From DATLSM01 sp049585815 (lineage in GTDB: Bacteria > Actinomycetota > Thermoleophilia > Solirubrobacterales > 70-9): a stretch of DNA of 33,361 nt. The position numbers and the translations under genes were made by a program. The notes below the pieces were generated by a model. It was not told the origin of the DNA. It worked only from the letters and a program-made list of their open reading frames with translations, and did no database searches. This document shows positions 8,259 through 15,267 of the stretch, one piece after another. The stretch lies in the NCBI GenBank assembly GCA_049585815.1, contig JBAVAR010000162.1:1-33361 (forward strand). Direction: 5' to 3'. Each line of letters begins with the position of its first letter. Within the stretch, counting starts at the first letter, position 1.

Positions 8259-8522
8259 CTACTTGAACCGGAAGCTGGTCAGGTCGTCTCCGAAAGTTGG
8301 ATTCCAGATCACCTTCCCTAGATCAATCGCCTTGGAGACAAACGTCGACAACGTCAGATTGCCAAAAGGCGCCCAGGGAGCCTGCTCCATGTAGCTGCGG
8401 CCCAGGGCCGTGTGTTCGCTTTCCTGCTGGGGCCCGAGTTGCTCTTCGCCAAGCAGGGCAACCTTTTCATTCAGCGCCGGATTGTCGATCTGGGCGAAGT
8501 TGTCGTTGTCCGCCTCATTTGA
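8259..8522 (-). pseudogene. C-terminal fragment of an ABC peptide-type substrate-binding protein
   Basis: About 87 codons ending at TAG 8259-8261, preceded in frame by a TGA just upstream of codon SNEADNDNF, so there is no start. The residues NFAQIDNPALNEKVALLGEE, then LGRSYMEQAPWAPFGN and the end FGDDLTSFRFK, match the last part of family-5 (oligopeptide/dipeptide) extracellular binding proteins, in which a D-P-x-x-N segment, an AP(W/F)-x-P motif and a final D-L-T-S are typical. The N-terminal 400 or more residues are missing. The sequence upstream leads into tRNA-derived repeat copy D, so truncation by the event that placed the repeat is plausible. Confidence 0.65.
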
Positions 8523-8778
8523 TCAAGACCACCCTGCGGGGCTGAGGTCGCTCGATACCAAATGATCGAAGACCGAATCGGGCTGTTCTCGAAGAAGAGG
8601 GGTCCGTCCGGTCGTGGCCGCCGGTTGACGCGGAAGACGAGAAGACGCCTTCCTTTCCCCCGAACCTGGTGTCCCTGCCTCCGTCGGACACATGCGCAGC
8701 CTATCCGCCCGCATCGGGGACTTCGGTACCACAGGAGGAAAGTCCAACCTGAAAGTCCAACCTGCCTCATGCCAAGAC

Positions 8779-8968
8779 CGGAAGCCCGCTTCCGAAGCGA
8801 GGTCCCGGTGGATCGGGGCGGCAGGATTTGAACCTGCGACCGCTCGGCCCCCAGCCGCAGGATGCACCTGCCAGATCCGTCCCGACGCGTCCCATGCGAC
8901 CGTCCTGTCCCCGACCTTAAAACCACCGAACACACCAGAAGATGCGTCCGGTACCAAAGCGGTACCAG
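8779..8968 (-). repeat. tRNA-Pro-derived dispersed repeat, copy D
   Basis: Core at 8813-8854: minus-strand CTGGGGG, CCGAG, CGGTC, GCAGGTTCAAATCCTGC and CGCCCCGA, i.e. anticodon loop with GGG, 3' anticodon stem, variable loop, T-arm, acceptor strand and A73. The hairpin arm GGAAGCCCGCTTCCGAAGCG is partly decayed on one side. GGTACC at 8950-8955 and 8961-8966 are separated by AAAGC. The right part ends near the stop of the P450 gene. The 5' half of a tRNA is absent, so this is not a functional tRNA gene. Confidence 0.8.
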
Positions 8969-9035
8969 ATGGTTTAGCGCACGCAGCCACGCCAGCCGGG
9001 TTGCTGTCAGCGCTTTGGAAAAAAAAGACTTTGAT

Positions 9036-10415
9036 TTAGGCGACTTCCGCATGGTCGTGTGCGAAAGCATCAGGCCGGTGATCGGAAACGGCGGTTCGGA
9101 GTTGGAGCGTGATGCGCCCGCCGCGGGCCGGCACGACGAACACGTTGCGGTGCGCGACCCGCTCCGAACGCCGGTGCGAGGACTCGATGCGCACGTGGCG
9201 GAGAATTGTCCTGAGTACGATTCGGGCCTCGGTCAGCGAGAAGGCGGCGCCAATGCATCTTCTCGGTCCGCCGCCGAAAGGAATCCAACTGTAGGTGCCG
9301 GCGCGGGTGTTGAGGAATCGCTCAGGTCGAAAGCTGAGTGGATCGGGGTAGAGCTCGGGACGGCGGTGCACGAGCGTGATGTATGGGGCGATCATGGTGC
9401 CGCTCGGGATGGTTAGCCCCGGTAACTCAAACTGCTCGGCCGCTAGCCGTGCGGTGAGCGGGAAGGCCGGCCGCAATCGCATCGTCTCCTTGATCACCGC
9501 GTCAAGGTATTCGTCGTCTCCGTCAAGCGCGGCAGCTTCGAGGCGCGCGAGCGCTTCAGGAGAACGGCTGACGCGCTCAAGCACCCAGGTCAGGGTGGAG
9601 GCCGTGGTGTCGTGGCCACCAAGCAGAAGAGTGCGCATAGCGTCACAGATCTCGTTGTCGCTCATCAGGTGACCTTGCTCATCGGGCGTGCGCAGGAACA
9701 TTCCGAGCACGTCCTGGCCATCGAGCTTGTCCTCGCTTCGGCGCTGGGAGACCTCTTCCATAACGACCGCGTCGACCGCGTCTATGGCGCGGCGGATTCG
9801 CGGGAATGGTCTGTCCCACCCGTTCTCCCGGCTGGTCGCGATGATCGTCTGAATGAAGAAGCGTCGCGAGTGGCCCTCGCGGAGCAGCGCGACAGTTGCT
9901 GAGCGCAGCCGCTCGACGCGTTCGGGGTCGGTGACCCCGAACACGGTGGCCATCATCACCTCAAGGGTTATCTCCTCAATATGGGGCTGGGAGGCAGTCA
10001 GGCGCCCGAGGGGCCAGCGTGCAAGAGCCTCCTCGGTCTTGCGCTCCATGGTCTTCTCATAACTGGGGAGTGCTCTTCCGTGGAATGGGGGGAGCTGCCT
10101 TCGCCGCATCCGCATGTGCTCCGGTCCATCCAGGTTTGTGAGGCCCGTCGGCCCGAGCACGAGATGGTGCGCCGAGACCTTGGCTAGCGCCGCTCCGAGG
10201 CGAAGTACGTCGGTGTCGGCTGTAAAGACGCGCTTGATGTCTTCCGGGTCAGTCAGGCATAGCCACGGTCCTGTCACCGCTGGCATCGGCACCAGGAAGC
10301 GGTCGCCGAGCTGCTGGCAACGACGCGCGAACTGCTCCGGCGCGAGCCAGTACTGCGCGGCATTGACGATGGCGGGACGTCGCAGTCGGGGCACGTCGAA
10401 AAGCGCTTTATCCAT
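9036..10415 (-). CDS. cytochrome P450
   Basis: 459 residues. The oxygen-binding I-helix motif GGHDT (266-270), the K-helix ExxR (E310-R313), the PERF motif (PERFL) and the haem loop FGGGPRRCIG with the cysteine ligand C387 are all intact, so an active haem monooxygenase is expected. It lacks a membrane anchor and resembles soluble class I actinobacterial P450s of the CYP110/CYP4-like branch; substrate unknown, and no ferredoxin or reductase gene is adjacent. The start ATG has a strong AGGAGG four bases upstream. It is divergent from a TetR-type regulator with a 45-base shared promoter region, so repression by that regulator is the simplest inference. Confidence 0.93.
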   Translation of the reverse strand: MDKALFDVPRLRRPAIVNAAQYWLAPEQFARRCQQLGDRFLVPMPAVTGPWLCLTDPEDIKRVFTADTDVLRLGAALAKVSAHHLVLGPTGLTNLDGPEHMRMRRRQLPPFHGRALPSYEKTMERKTEEALARWPLGRLTASQPHIEEITLEVMMATVFGVTDPERVERLRSATVALLREGHSRRFFIQTIIATSRENGWDRPFPRIRRAIDAVDAVVMEEVSQRRSEDKLDGQDVLGMFLRTPDEQGHLMSDNEICDAMRTLLLGGHDTTASTLTWVLERVSRSPEALARLEAAALDGDDEYLDAVIKETMRLRPAFPLTARLAAEQFELPGLTIPSGTMIAPYITLVHRRPELYPDPLSFRPERFLNTRAGTYSWIPFGGGPRRCIGAAFSLTEARIVLRTILRHVRIESSHRRSERVAHRNVFVVPARGGRITLQLRTAVSDHRPDAFAHDHAEVA

Positions 10416-10424
10416 GATCCCTCC

Positions 10425-10451
10425 TGTTACTCAGTGCAGATTTCGGTAACA
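10425..10451. promoter_or_regulatory. candidate TetR operator between P450 and regulator genes
   Basis: A perfect inverted repeat, TGTTAC (10425-10430) and GTAACA (10446-10451), with a 15-base spacer fills most of the 45-base gap between the divergent start codons. Spacing and position suit a dimeric TetR-family regulator controlling both genes. TAACAT (10447-10452) could be a -10 box for the regulator, which would start its mRNA at or within a base or two of the ATG at 10461. Confidence 0.5.
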
Positions 10452-10460
10452 TAGTACCTG

Positions 10461-11084
10461 ATGGTGCCAATAGCCGAGATCCTCGGAGTGGCTCCTCTCG
10501 TCGGCGAGGACACGCTCTTTGACCGGGTTGCCGCGGCGGCGCTTGACGAGTTTGCCGAGCACGGCATCCGTCGCACCTCGATGGAAGATGTCGCGCGTCG
10601 GGCCGGCGTCTCGCGAATGACCGTCTTTCGCCGGTTTGAGAGCAAGCAGGGCCTCGTCGATGTTGTCATCGCCCGCGAGGTTCGGCGTGGCATGGAAGAG
10701 CTCGATCAGCTGTGGGAAGGCGCCGAAACGCTGGAGGATCGCCTCGTCGAAGGGTTCGCCTTCGCCGGGCGCTATGTGCGGGGCCACCCGCTCTTTGAGA
10801 GGCTCTTGCGCAGTGAACCCGAGGTTCTGTTACCGCCGCTCACCCTCGACGGCGGAGGGGTACTCAATGTCTATCGATCGCTGATCGCGCATCGACTGCA
10901 GGCCGAAGTCGAAGCTGGTCGCGCGATGACATCAGACGTCGACGGCGTCGCTGAGGTGATCGCTCGCCTCGCGATCTCGTTGCTGCTCACGCGCGATGGG
11001 GGCATCACACTTGATGACCCAGGCTCTTTGGTTCGCCTAGTCAAGCTCGCGCTGCTTCCCATGCTGCAGCCGCAGCCGGACTAG
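10461..11084 (+). CDS. TetR/AcrR family transcriptional regulator
   Basis: 207 residues. The N-terminal helix-turn-helix is clear: FDRVAAAALDEFAEHGIRRT, then SMEDVARRAGVSRMTVFRRF and ESKQGLVDVVIAREV (about residues 20-70). The C-terminal half is the variable ligand-binding helical domain. The start at ATG 10461 has no Shine-Dalgarno; with a possible -10 box ending 8 bases before it, leaderless translation, common in actinobacteria, is likely. It is divergent from the P450 gene and probably represses it until a ligand, perhaps the P450 substrate, is bound. The regulator family is certain; the target is inferred from layout. Confidence 0.9.
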   Translation: MVPIAEILGVAPLVGEDTLFDRVAAAALDEFAEHGIRRTSMEDVARRAGVSRMTVFRRFESKQGLVDVVIAREVRRGMEELDQLWEGAETLEDRLVEGFAFAGRYVRGHPLFERLLRSEPEVLLPPLTLDGGGVLNVYRSLIAHRLQAEVEAGRAMTSDVDGVAEVIARLAISLLLTRDGGITLDDPGSLVRLVKLALLPMLQPQPD

Positions 11085-11254
11085 CGGGCTGGCGCTGGCT
11101 CCGCCCCAGCCTTCGGTGAAGGGCAACGCACGCGCATGCCTCAGGCGAGCTCGACGGAGCCAGTTTTGTCGCAAGGGACCCTCGGAGGCCGCTAGTTGCA
11201 GTCCACAAGTCCAAGAGCCGGCTCCATAGGCCGGGCTTTCCTGTAAGTCGGGAC

Positions 11255-11400
11255 GGCAGGGTCCGGTTCCACCACATAGGCAACATCTGTGTCGGGACAT
11301 AGGAGACACCGGATGAGGGGAGCTCTCTTGTTGACAAGGCGCGGAATCTGGTCGAGGCGCACGTGTTGGAGCGCGACTCGTGGGTCTCCTCGGCTGTCGC
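11255..11400 (+). mobile_element. possible IS481-like 5' end remnant
   Basis: Inside a 420-base gap, CATAGGCAACATCTGTGTCG, GGACATAGGAGACACCGGATG and a following frame VDKARNLVEAHVLERDSWV (from about 11330) resemble the leader and first residues of IS481-type transposases as I remember them. The frame soon ends, no DDE domain follows and no boundaries can be set. This is a weak recognition; the rest of the gap (11085-11254 and 11400-11504) shows nothing I can name. Confidence 0.3.
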
Positions 11401-11504
11401 GGGTAGATCGAAATTATGGTGGGTCCTGATCTCTCTGCACATTCCCCAATCTCTGGACGCCCGGCGCCGCATTTCAGCCGAAGTCGGACTAGGTTGTGTC
11501 CAGC

Positions 11505-11903
11505 ATGGGGCTCTTCGGCAACAAGGAGGAGAAGCGCGCCGAGGACGCGGCAGCGGAAGCCCAGGCTGATCGTCTGGCCGCCCTGCCCGTCGCCGATCTC
11601 GCCGCCGTGATCCTCCCGGCCTTCGGCCCCGAAGGTCCCGGCAAGGGTGGTGACAAAGACATCGGCGCCCTCCAGGTCGGCATATACCTGATGCGCGACT
11701 TCCCGCGCGGCAACCACTTCATCAAGGTTCTGCTGGACCCGATCAACGAGGGCATCCAGACCCTCGAAAACGCAGGCCTCGTCAAGCGCACGGTCCAGAG
11801 CATCGGCGGCTCGAGCGTCAGCTCGACGCGCCTCGGACTGCAGGCGATCGAAGACGGCTCGGCGCGGAAGTACCTGGGCGGGCGGGCGGCAGCTGACTCC
11901 TGA
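11505..11903 (+). CDS. small conserved protein of unknown function
   Basis: 132 residues from ATG 11505 (MGLFGNKEEKRAEDAAAEAQ); a GTG at 11496 is an alternative and neither has a good ribosome site. A charged coiled N-terminus is followed by LPVADLAAVILPAFGPEG, a hydrophobic region and a possible winged-helix-like segment (INEGIQTLENAGLVKRTV, then a basic strand, SSVSSTRLGLQAIEDG). I do not recognise the family. The alternation of charge and the clean codon bias favour a real gene. It stands alone between the regulator and the transposon. Confidence 0.6.
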   Translation: MGLFGNKEEKRAEDAAAEAQADRLAALPVADLAAVILPAFGPEGPGKGGDKDIGALQVGIYLMRDFPRGNHFIKVLLDPINEGIQTLENAGLVKRTVQSIGGSSVSSTRLGLQAIEDGSARKYLGGRAAADS

Positions 11904-12132
11904 GGGCAACGCTGCGGTCTTCAGATGAATCGACATCGAGATCGGCTGCTTCCGCAGGCGGCCGGCGGAATCCGAGTCGCCCACCCCACCGCGTCAGCCT
12001 GATTTTGACCCGACCGTGCCGCATTTCCATGCCGAAAGGGTTTTTTGACGCTCTTTGTGCCACTCGGGGGCCTCGGCTTAACCCGACATGGCGGCGTTAG
12101 CCGGCTTTGCCCGCTAGCCGCCTCGTAGAGCC

Positions 12133-12140
12133 CTTTTTAG
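12133..12140 (+). repeat. target site duplication, left copy
   Basis: CTTTTTAG directly precedes the left inverted repeat and is repeated exactly at 14199-14206 after the right one. Eight bases is the duplication length known for IS1595-family elements. Confidence 0.9.
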
Positions 12141-12163
12141 GGCAACGATATACTTGGCTCACC
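12141..12163 (+). repeat. left terminal inverted repeat of the transposon
   Basis: GGCAACGATATACTTGGCTC plus ACC. The reverse complement of the right end reads GGAGTTGATATACTTGACAC plus ACC. The shared block GATATACTTG and the outer GG and inner CACC make about 16 of 23 positions identical. Confidence 0.85.
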
Positions 12164-12179
12164 CGAGAGGCCGGTTAGG

Positions 12180-13226
12180 ATGCGGTCGGTCACGCTCCGA
12201 ACCCGGCCCGTCATTGGAGAGCCAGTGAGGCTGCACAGGCAATTCCGAGAATGCGTTGCGTTCCTCCGCACTAGAACGGACGCGGCGAATATCAAGCCGG
12301 TCGCAACGGCGTTCTTCGTGCATGTGCCGATCACAGGCAACCGCGCTGCCGTTTACCTAGTCACGGCCGCCCATGTCGTGCAAAAAGCGCGCGCTCGGTC
12401 TAAATCACTTTTCGTCCGTGTCAACCAAACGGACATATGGGAAGACCTAGAAATCCCCGATCTGGCATGGCACGAACACGGGGAAAGCGATGTGGCAATC
12501 GCAGAGATTCAGCTACCTGAAGATTTCAGGGGCAAGACGATCCCGCTTGAGATTCTCGCGACCGATGACCAATGCCAGAAATACGACATCGGCGAGGGCG
12601 ATGATGTGTTCATGTCCAGTCTGTTTACGGAGTTCACTGGCCGAGAGCGTGATCAGCCAATCGTCCGATTTGGCTCAGTCGCGCTCGGAAGGCATGAGCC
12701 GCTGGCTGTCACGATGCCCCATGCCGAGACAACAATGGAGGCCTATCTAGTTGAGGTTCGCTCCTGGGGAGGCCAGAGCGGTTCCCCGGTCTTCGTCTCC
12801 TTCATGGGATCGTCTGGTTACGCGGAGAAGCGAGACCGCCCGGTAAGAGCAAAATTGCTCGGCTTGATGCATGGTCACTACGAGATCCCAGCCAAAGTGA
12901 ATTTCAACCCTTCTACCAGTAGCACCGCCCCCGAAATCATCACGGAAACGGCTAGCGCTGAAACCAAAGCAACCGCTCCGGTCAACGCCGGGATCGGCGT
13001 CGTTATGCCCGCCCAAAAGATCATTGATCTATTAATGGAGGACGAGCTTGTGGCGAAACGAGACGAGGAAAAGAAACGCCTTGAGGATGACGAGCCGACA
13101 CCTGTTCCAGATTCGCTGGAGGACGACGAGCCCTCAGGGTTTGAGCGTTTTGAGGACTTAACGGACAAGCTGCTTGGCGTCCCTAAGAAAAAGCTTGATG
13201 AGAAGTTGAAAGAGGACAAGGACTAA
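12180..13226 (+). CDS. trypsin-like serine protease, transposon passenger
   Basis: 348 residues. The chymotrypsin-fold triad is complete: H65 in YLVTAAHVV, D104 in GESDVAIAEI and S200 in GGQSGSPVF, followed by the supporting strand LLGLMHGHY. There is no signal peptide or membrane segment, so the enzyme is probably cytoplasmic. After the protease domain (about 20-290) lies a highly charged tail (about 295-348) with LEDDEP twice and a Lys/Glu-rich end, perhaps a partner-binding or coiled region. ATG 12180 is chosen because GAGAGG lies 9 bases upstream; a GTG at 12225 after GGAGAG is possible. It lies inside the transposon ends and is convergent with the transposase, stop codons overlapping. 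Codon use is less GC-biased than in neighbouring genes, suggesting transfer. Target protein unknown; a regulatory or defence role is only conjecture. Confidence 0.85.
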   Translation: MRSVTLRTRPVIGEPVRLHRQFRECVAFLRTRTDAANIKPVATAFFVHVPITGNRAAVYLVTAAHVVQKARARSKSLFVRVNQTDIWEDLEIPDLAWHEHGESDVAIAEIQLPEDFRGKTIPLEILATDDQCQKYDIGEGDDVFMSSLFTEFTGRERDQPIVRFGSVALGRHEPLAVTMPHAETTMEAYLVEVRSWGGQSGSPVFVSFMGSSGYAEKRDRPVRAKLLGLMHGHYEIPAKVNFNPSTSSTAPEIITETASAETKATAPVNAGIGVVMPAQKIIDLLMEDELVAKRDEEKKRLEDDEPTPVPDSLEDDEPSGFERFEDLTDKLLGVPKKKLDEKLKEDKD

Positions 13227-14149
13227 CGTTGGCCGGTCACTTCCGCGAAGGTGAGACGACGCCCGACCGTGGCGCCGAGGACTGCCTCAAAGCGTCCGTA
13301 GTCGCTCCGGTCGCGCAGGTTGAACGTGAACACGCGCTCGTCCAGATAGCGGAACAGGTGGAACGGCTCGACGCTGACGTAGGTGCCATGCAACCCGCGC
13401 TTGAGCAGGCTCCAAAAGTTCTCAATCCCGTTCGTGTGGACTCGCCCGTCCACGTAGCACTCGGCGTGATCGACGGTCGCATGGGCGAAGTCGGCCTCAA
13501 GCCCGCTGTAGGACTTAAGCGCGTCGGTGTAGACGGTTGCGCCGGGCTTGACGGACTCCCTGACGCGTGGCTGGATCGTGTCGCGCCGAACGTTAGGGAC
13601 GACCTCGGCTTTGACCGTGCCGCCGCGCTCGATCATCCCGAGAACGGCAGTCTTGTCCTTGCCGCCCGTGCTGCTGATCTTCCGAACCCGGTCGGCTTTG
13701 TGCATGTTGCGGGCCTTACCACCGATGAAAGTCTCATCGACCTCGACCTCCCCGGAGAGCAGGAAGCTTTTGGTCTGCATGGCGACGCGGATGCGATGCA
13801 GCATGAACCAGGCGGACTTCTGAGTGATCCCAAGCGAGCGCCCAAGCTCGTGCGAGCTGATCCCGTTCTTGGAGTTGGCGATCAGCCAGACGGCGGGAAG
13901 CCACTTGTCCAAGCCGAGCGGAGAATCCTCGAAGATCGTGCCGAGCTTGACCGAGTACTGCTTCTTGCACGCCTTGCACTTCCAGAGGCGGCGAGTGCTG
14001 ATGTAAGAGTGTTCGACGCTCCCACAGCGTGGGCAGACAGGGCTGCTGGGCCAACGCAGGTTGGCGACGAACTCGGTGCAAATATCGAGGTCGGAGAAGT
14101 AGCGGATGGCCTCGATGAGAGTGGTGGGGCGCTTCTCTGTCTTGCTCAT
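13223..14149 (-). CDS. IS1595 family transposase
   Basis: 308 residues. A zinc ribbon (C39-P-R-C42 and C58-K-A-C61) is followed by a helix-turn-helix-like region (GISSHELGRSLGITQKSAWF, then MLHRIR) and the DDE_Tnp_IS1595 catalytic domain: D138 in EVEVDETFIGG, D209 in TVYTDALKSY and E243 in HTNGIENFWSLLKRGLHG. Length and order are those of a full-length enzyme, with no frameshift. ATG 14147-14149 lies 49 bases inside the right end of the element. Its TAG stop overlaps the TAA of the protease gene tail to tail. It should act on the GATATACTTG-containing inverted repeats. Confidence 0.95.
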   Translation of the reverse strand: MSKTEKRPTTLIEAIRYFSDLDICTEFVANLRWPSSPVCPRCGSVEHSYISTRRLWKCKACKKQYSVKLGTIFEDSPLGLDKWLPAVWLIANSKNGISSHELGRSLGITQKSAWFMLHRIRVAMQTKSFLLSGEVEVDETFIGGKARNMHKADRVRKISSTGGKDKTAVLGMIERGGTVKAEVVPNVRRDTIQPRVRESVKPGATVYTDALKSYSGLEADFAHATVDHAECYVDGRVHTNGIENFWSLLKRGLHGTYVSVEPFHLFRYLDERVFTFNLRDRSDYGRFEAVLGATVGRRLTFAEVTGQR

Positions 14150-14175
14150 AGGGGTGAGTCTACTACGTCAGCGCA

Positions 14176-14198
14176 GGTGTGTCAAGTATATCAACTCC
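14176..14198 (-). repeat. right terminal inverted repeat of the transposon
   Basis: The minus strand reads GGAGTTGATATACTTGACAC plus ACC from the outer edge inward, matching the left end at about 16 of 23 positions, including GATATACTTG. Confidence 0.85.
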
Positions 14199-14206
14199 CT
14201 TTTTAG
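14199..14206 (+). repeat. target site duplication, right copy
   Basis: CTTTTTAG is identical to 12133-12140. Removing the element and one copy rejoins the flanks into a continuous minus-strand frame (EEALRQAKKG then STRRLAGKAG and a stop), suggesting that the element landed near the end of an already decayed coding remnant. Confidence 0.9.
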
Positions 14207-14331
14207 CCTGTCGCAGAGCCTCTTCGTAGACCAACGCTGGCCACTCATGAGGCGACTTATGGGGCGCACCCGGTACCAAGTCCGATACCACGGGGCATGC
14301 GGGGGAAGGACGAAGCAGACGCCGAATGTCG

Positions 14332-14520
14332 GAAACCCGCTTCCTTATCGGGCTTCCGTTAGGCGGGGCAGCAGGGTTTGAACCTGCGACCGCTGGGCCG
14401 CAGCCGGGCCGACTGATGCGACCGCCACATCCGTCCCGACGCGTCCCCACACGTTCCCGCGTCCCGCGCCAGGACGCCGGCGACAAATCTGACGAGGCGT
14501 CCGGTACTGAACGCGGTACC
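14332..14520 (-). repeat. tRNA-Pro-derived dispersed repeat, copy E
   Basis: Minus-strand GCAGGTTCAAACCCTGC with acceptor TGCCCC (core about 14362-14403), preceded by GGCCCAGCGGTC. The hairpin arms (GGAAGCCCGATAAGG ... GCGGGTTTCC) are imperfect. GGTACT (14503-14508) and GGTACC (14515-14520) form the conserved paired motif, here separated by GAACGC. A further GGTACC-AAGTCC-GATACC at 14271-14288, left of this copy, may be the right-hand remnant of another, deleted copy. Confidence 0.7.
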
Positions 14521-14591
14521 AACCACAAGCCTGCCCGCCAAAGCCCTTCCCCAGACCCCCGGCCGGCGGCAGGCACTCGAGCAGCCAATCG

Positions 14592-14686
14592 CCTGGTGGG
14601 TCTACGCCACGCCTTGAGGCCCACCAGCCAGCCGCTGCCCCCTACCGGGGCCCCCAAAGGCCCCTGCCCGACCCGAGCGCGGCCCC
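14592..14686. repeat. GC-rich hairpins in the gap after copy E
   Basis: CTGGTGGG (14592-14599) and CCCACCAG (14619-14626) form a perfect 8-bp stem. GGGGCC-CCCAAA-GGCCCC (14647-14664) forms another, followed by CTGCCCGACCCGAGCGCGGC. The second block recurs in altered form at 15430-15472. The role is unknown; they may be terminators or a small dispersed repeat. Confidence 0.35.
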
Positions 14687-14783
14687 GCTCAGCCAGCGCC
14701 CTGGCCAACCCCACCAGCACCACCCAACCCATGGGCATGGTGGGGTGTGGCGGCGGTCTCGCCTGGGCGCGGGCTGGGCAGTC

Positions 14784-15267
14784 TTACTCACTCACGCGAC
14801 GCGCGGTGAAATGCATGGCCCTGCCCTTCGGACTTCCAGTTCCGCATTCCAATTGAGCACCTTCTTCTGATCCCCCTTTAGTCCACTCACTAAAGGTGCC
14901 CTGCACCTGATTTCCCTCTACGCGCCCAGACAAGAGATCATCGGAGCTTGCTCCCATTTGACCCAGCAGTTTGAAGTAGAACTGCCCATGCCGCTCGATC
15001 CGGATTCGTTCGCCTGTATTGATGCCAACCCACCCTCGCCAACGACCGCGTCCCGGAGGACGTTCGCAAATGACCATCGCCAAAATACTCCGGTAGACGA
15101 TCCAATGTCCCTGTATAACGAGTTTGATTCGGAGGGATGGCCGCCGCACCCTGTAAACAACTTCGGGTGATTGCCGAATTTCCATTCGTCGCCCATGCGG
15201 TTGGTGCGAGCCCACTGCTGAGAGTGACAATCGCTAGAGCAACGATTAGAGCGGCTCGGGTTCGCAC
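14784..15267 (-). pseudogene. secreted protein gene with apparent frameshift
   Basis: The start at 15267 gives a good signal peptide (MRTRAALIVALAIVTLSSGL, then APTAWA), but its frame ends at 14938 with unconvincing sequence. From about 15060 on, another frame (+1 relative) reads a protein-like stretch: GINTGERIRIERHGQFYFKL, a beta region SGRVEGNQVQGTFSEWTKGG, and LECGTG before MHFTARR and a stop at 14784. The cysteine plus a final FTARR-type strand is usual at the end of Thermoleophilia secreted beta proteins. One or more frameshifts between about 15060 and 15200 would join them. It could be sequencing error or decay; function unknown. Confidence 0.45.

Larger units (their letters stand above)
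12141..14198. mobile_element. IS1595-family transposon carrying a serine protease gene
   Basis: A complete 2058-bp element. It has inverted repeats at both ends (12141-12163 and 14176-14198), a perfect 8-bp duplication of CTTTTTAG outside them, an IS1595-type transposase reading inward from the right end and a trypsin-like protease gene reading inward from the left end. The protease start is only 39 bases inside the left end and its stop overlaps the transposase stop, so there is no room for a second set of ends: both genes belong to the element. IS1595-family elements with passenger genes are established knowledge. The intact duplication suggests a fairly recent insertion. Confidence 0.9.

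Noticed and set aside
8813..8940. A complete tRNA-Pro gene in the repeat copies
   Set aside because: Searching upstream of the 3' half on the minus strand gives no CGGGGCG acceptor strand or D-arm at the right distance, and only three pairs can form in the anticodon stem.
12130..12144. GCCCT-TTTT-AGGGC hairpin before the protease as a terminator
   Set aside because: It spans the left target duplication and the first bases of the transposon, and is explained by the insertion junction rather than by a conserved terminator.
13229..14206. 325-codon open frame on the plus strand opposite the transposase
   Set aside because: It is the antisense shadow of the IS1595 transposase; its composition is Asp/Leu/Ala-rich without motifs, and high-GC genes commonly leave such frames open.
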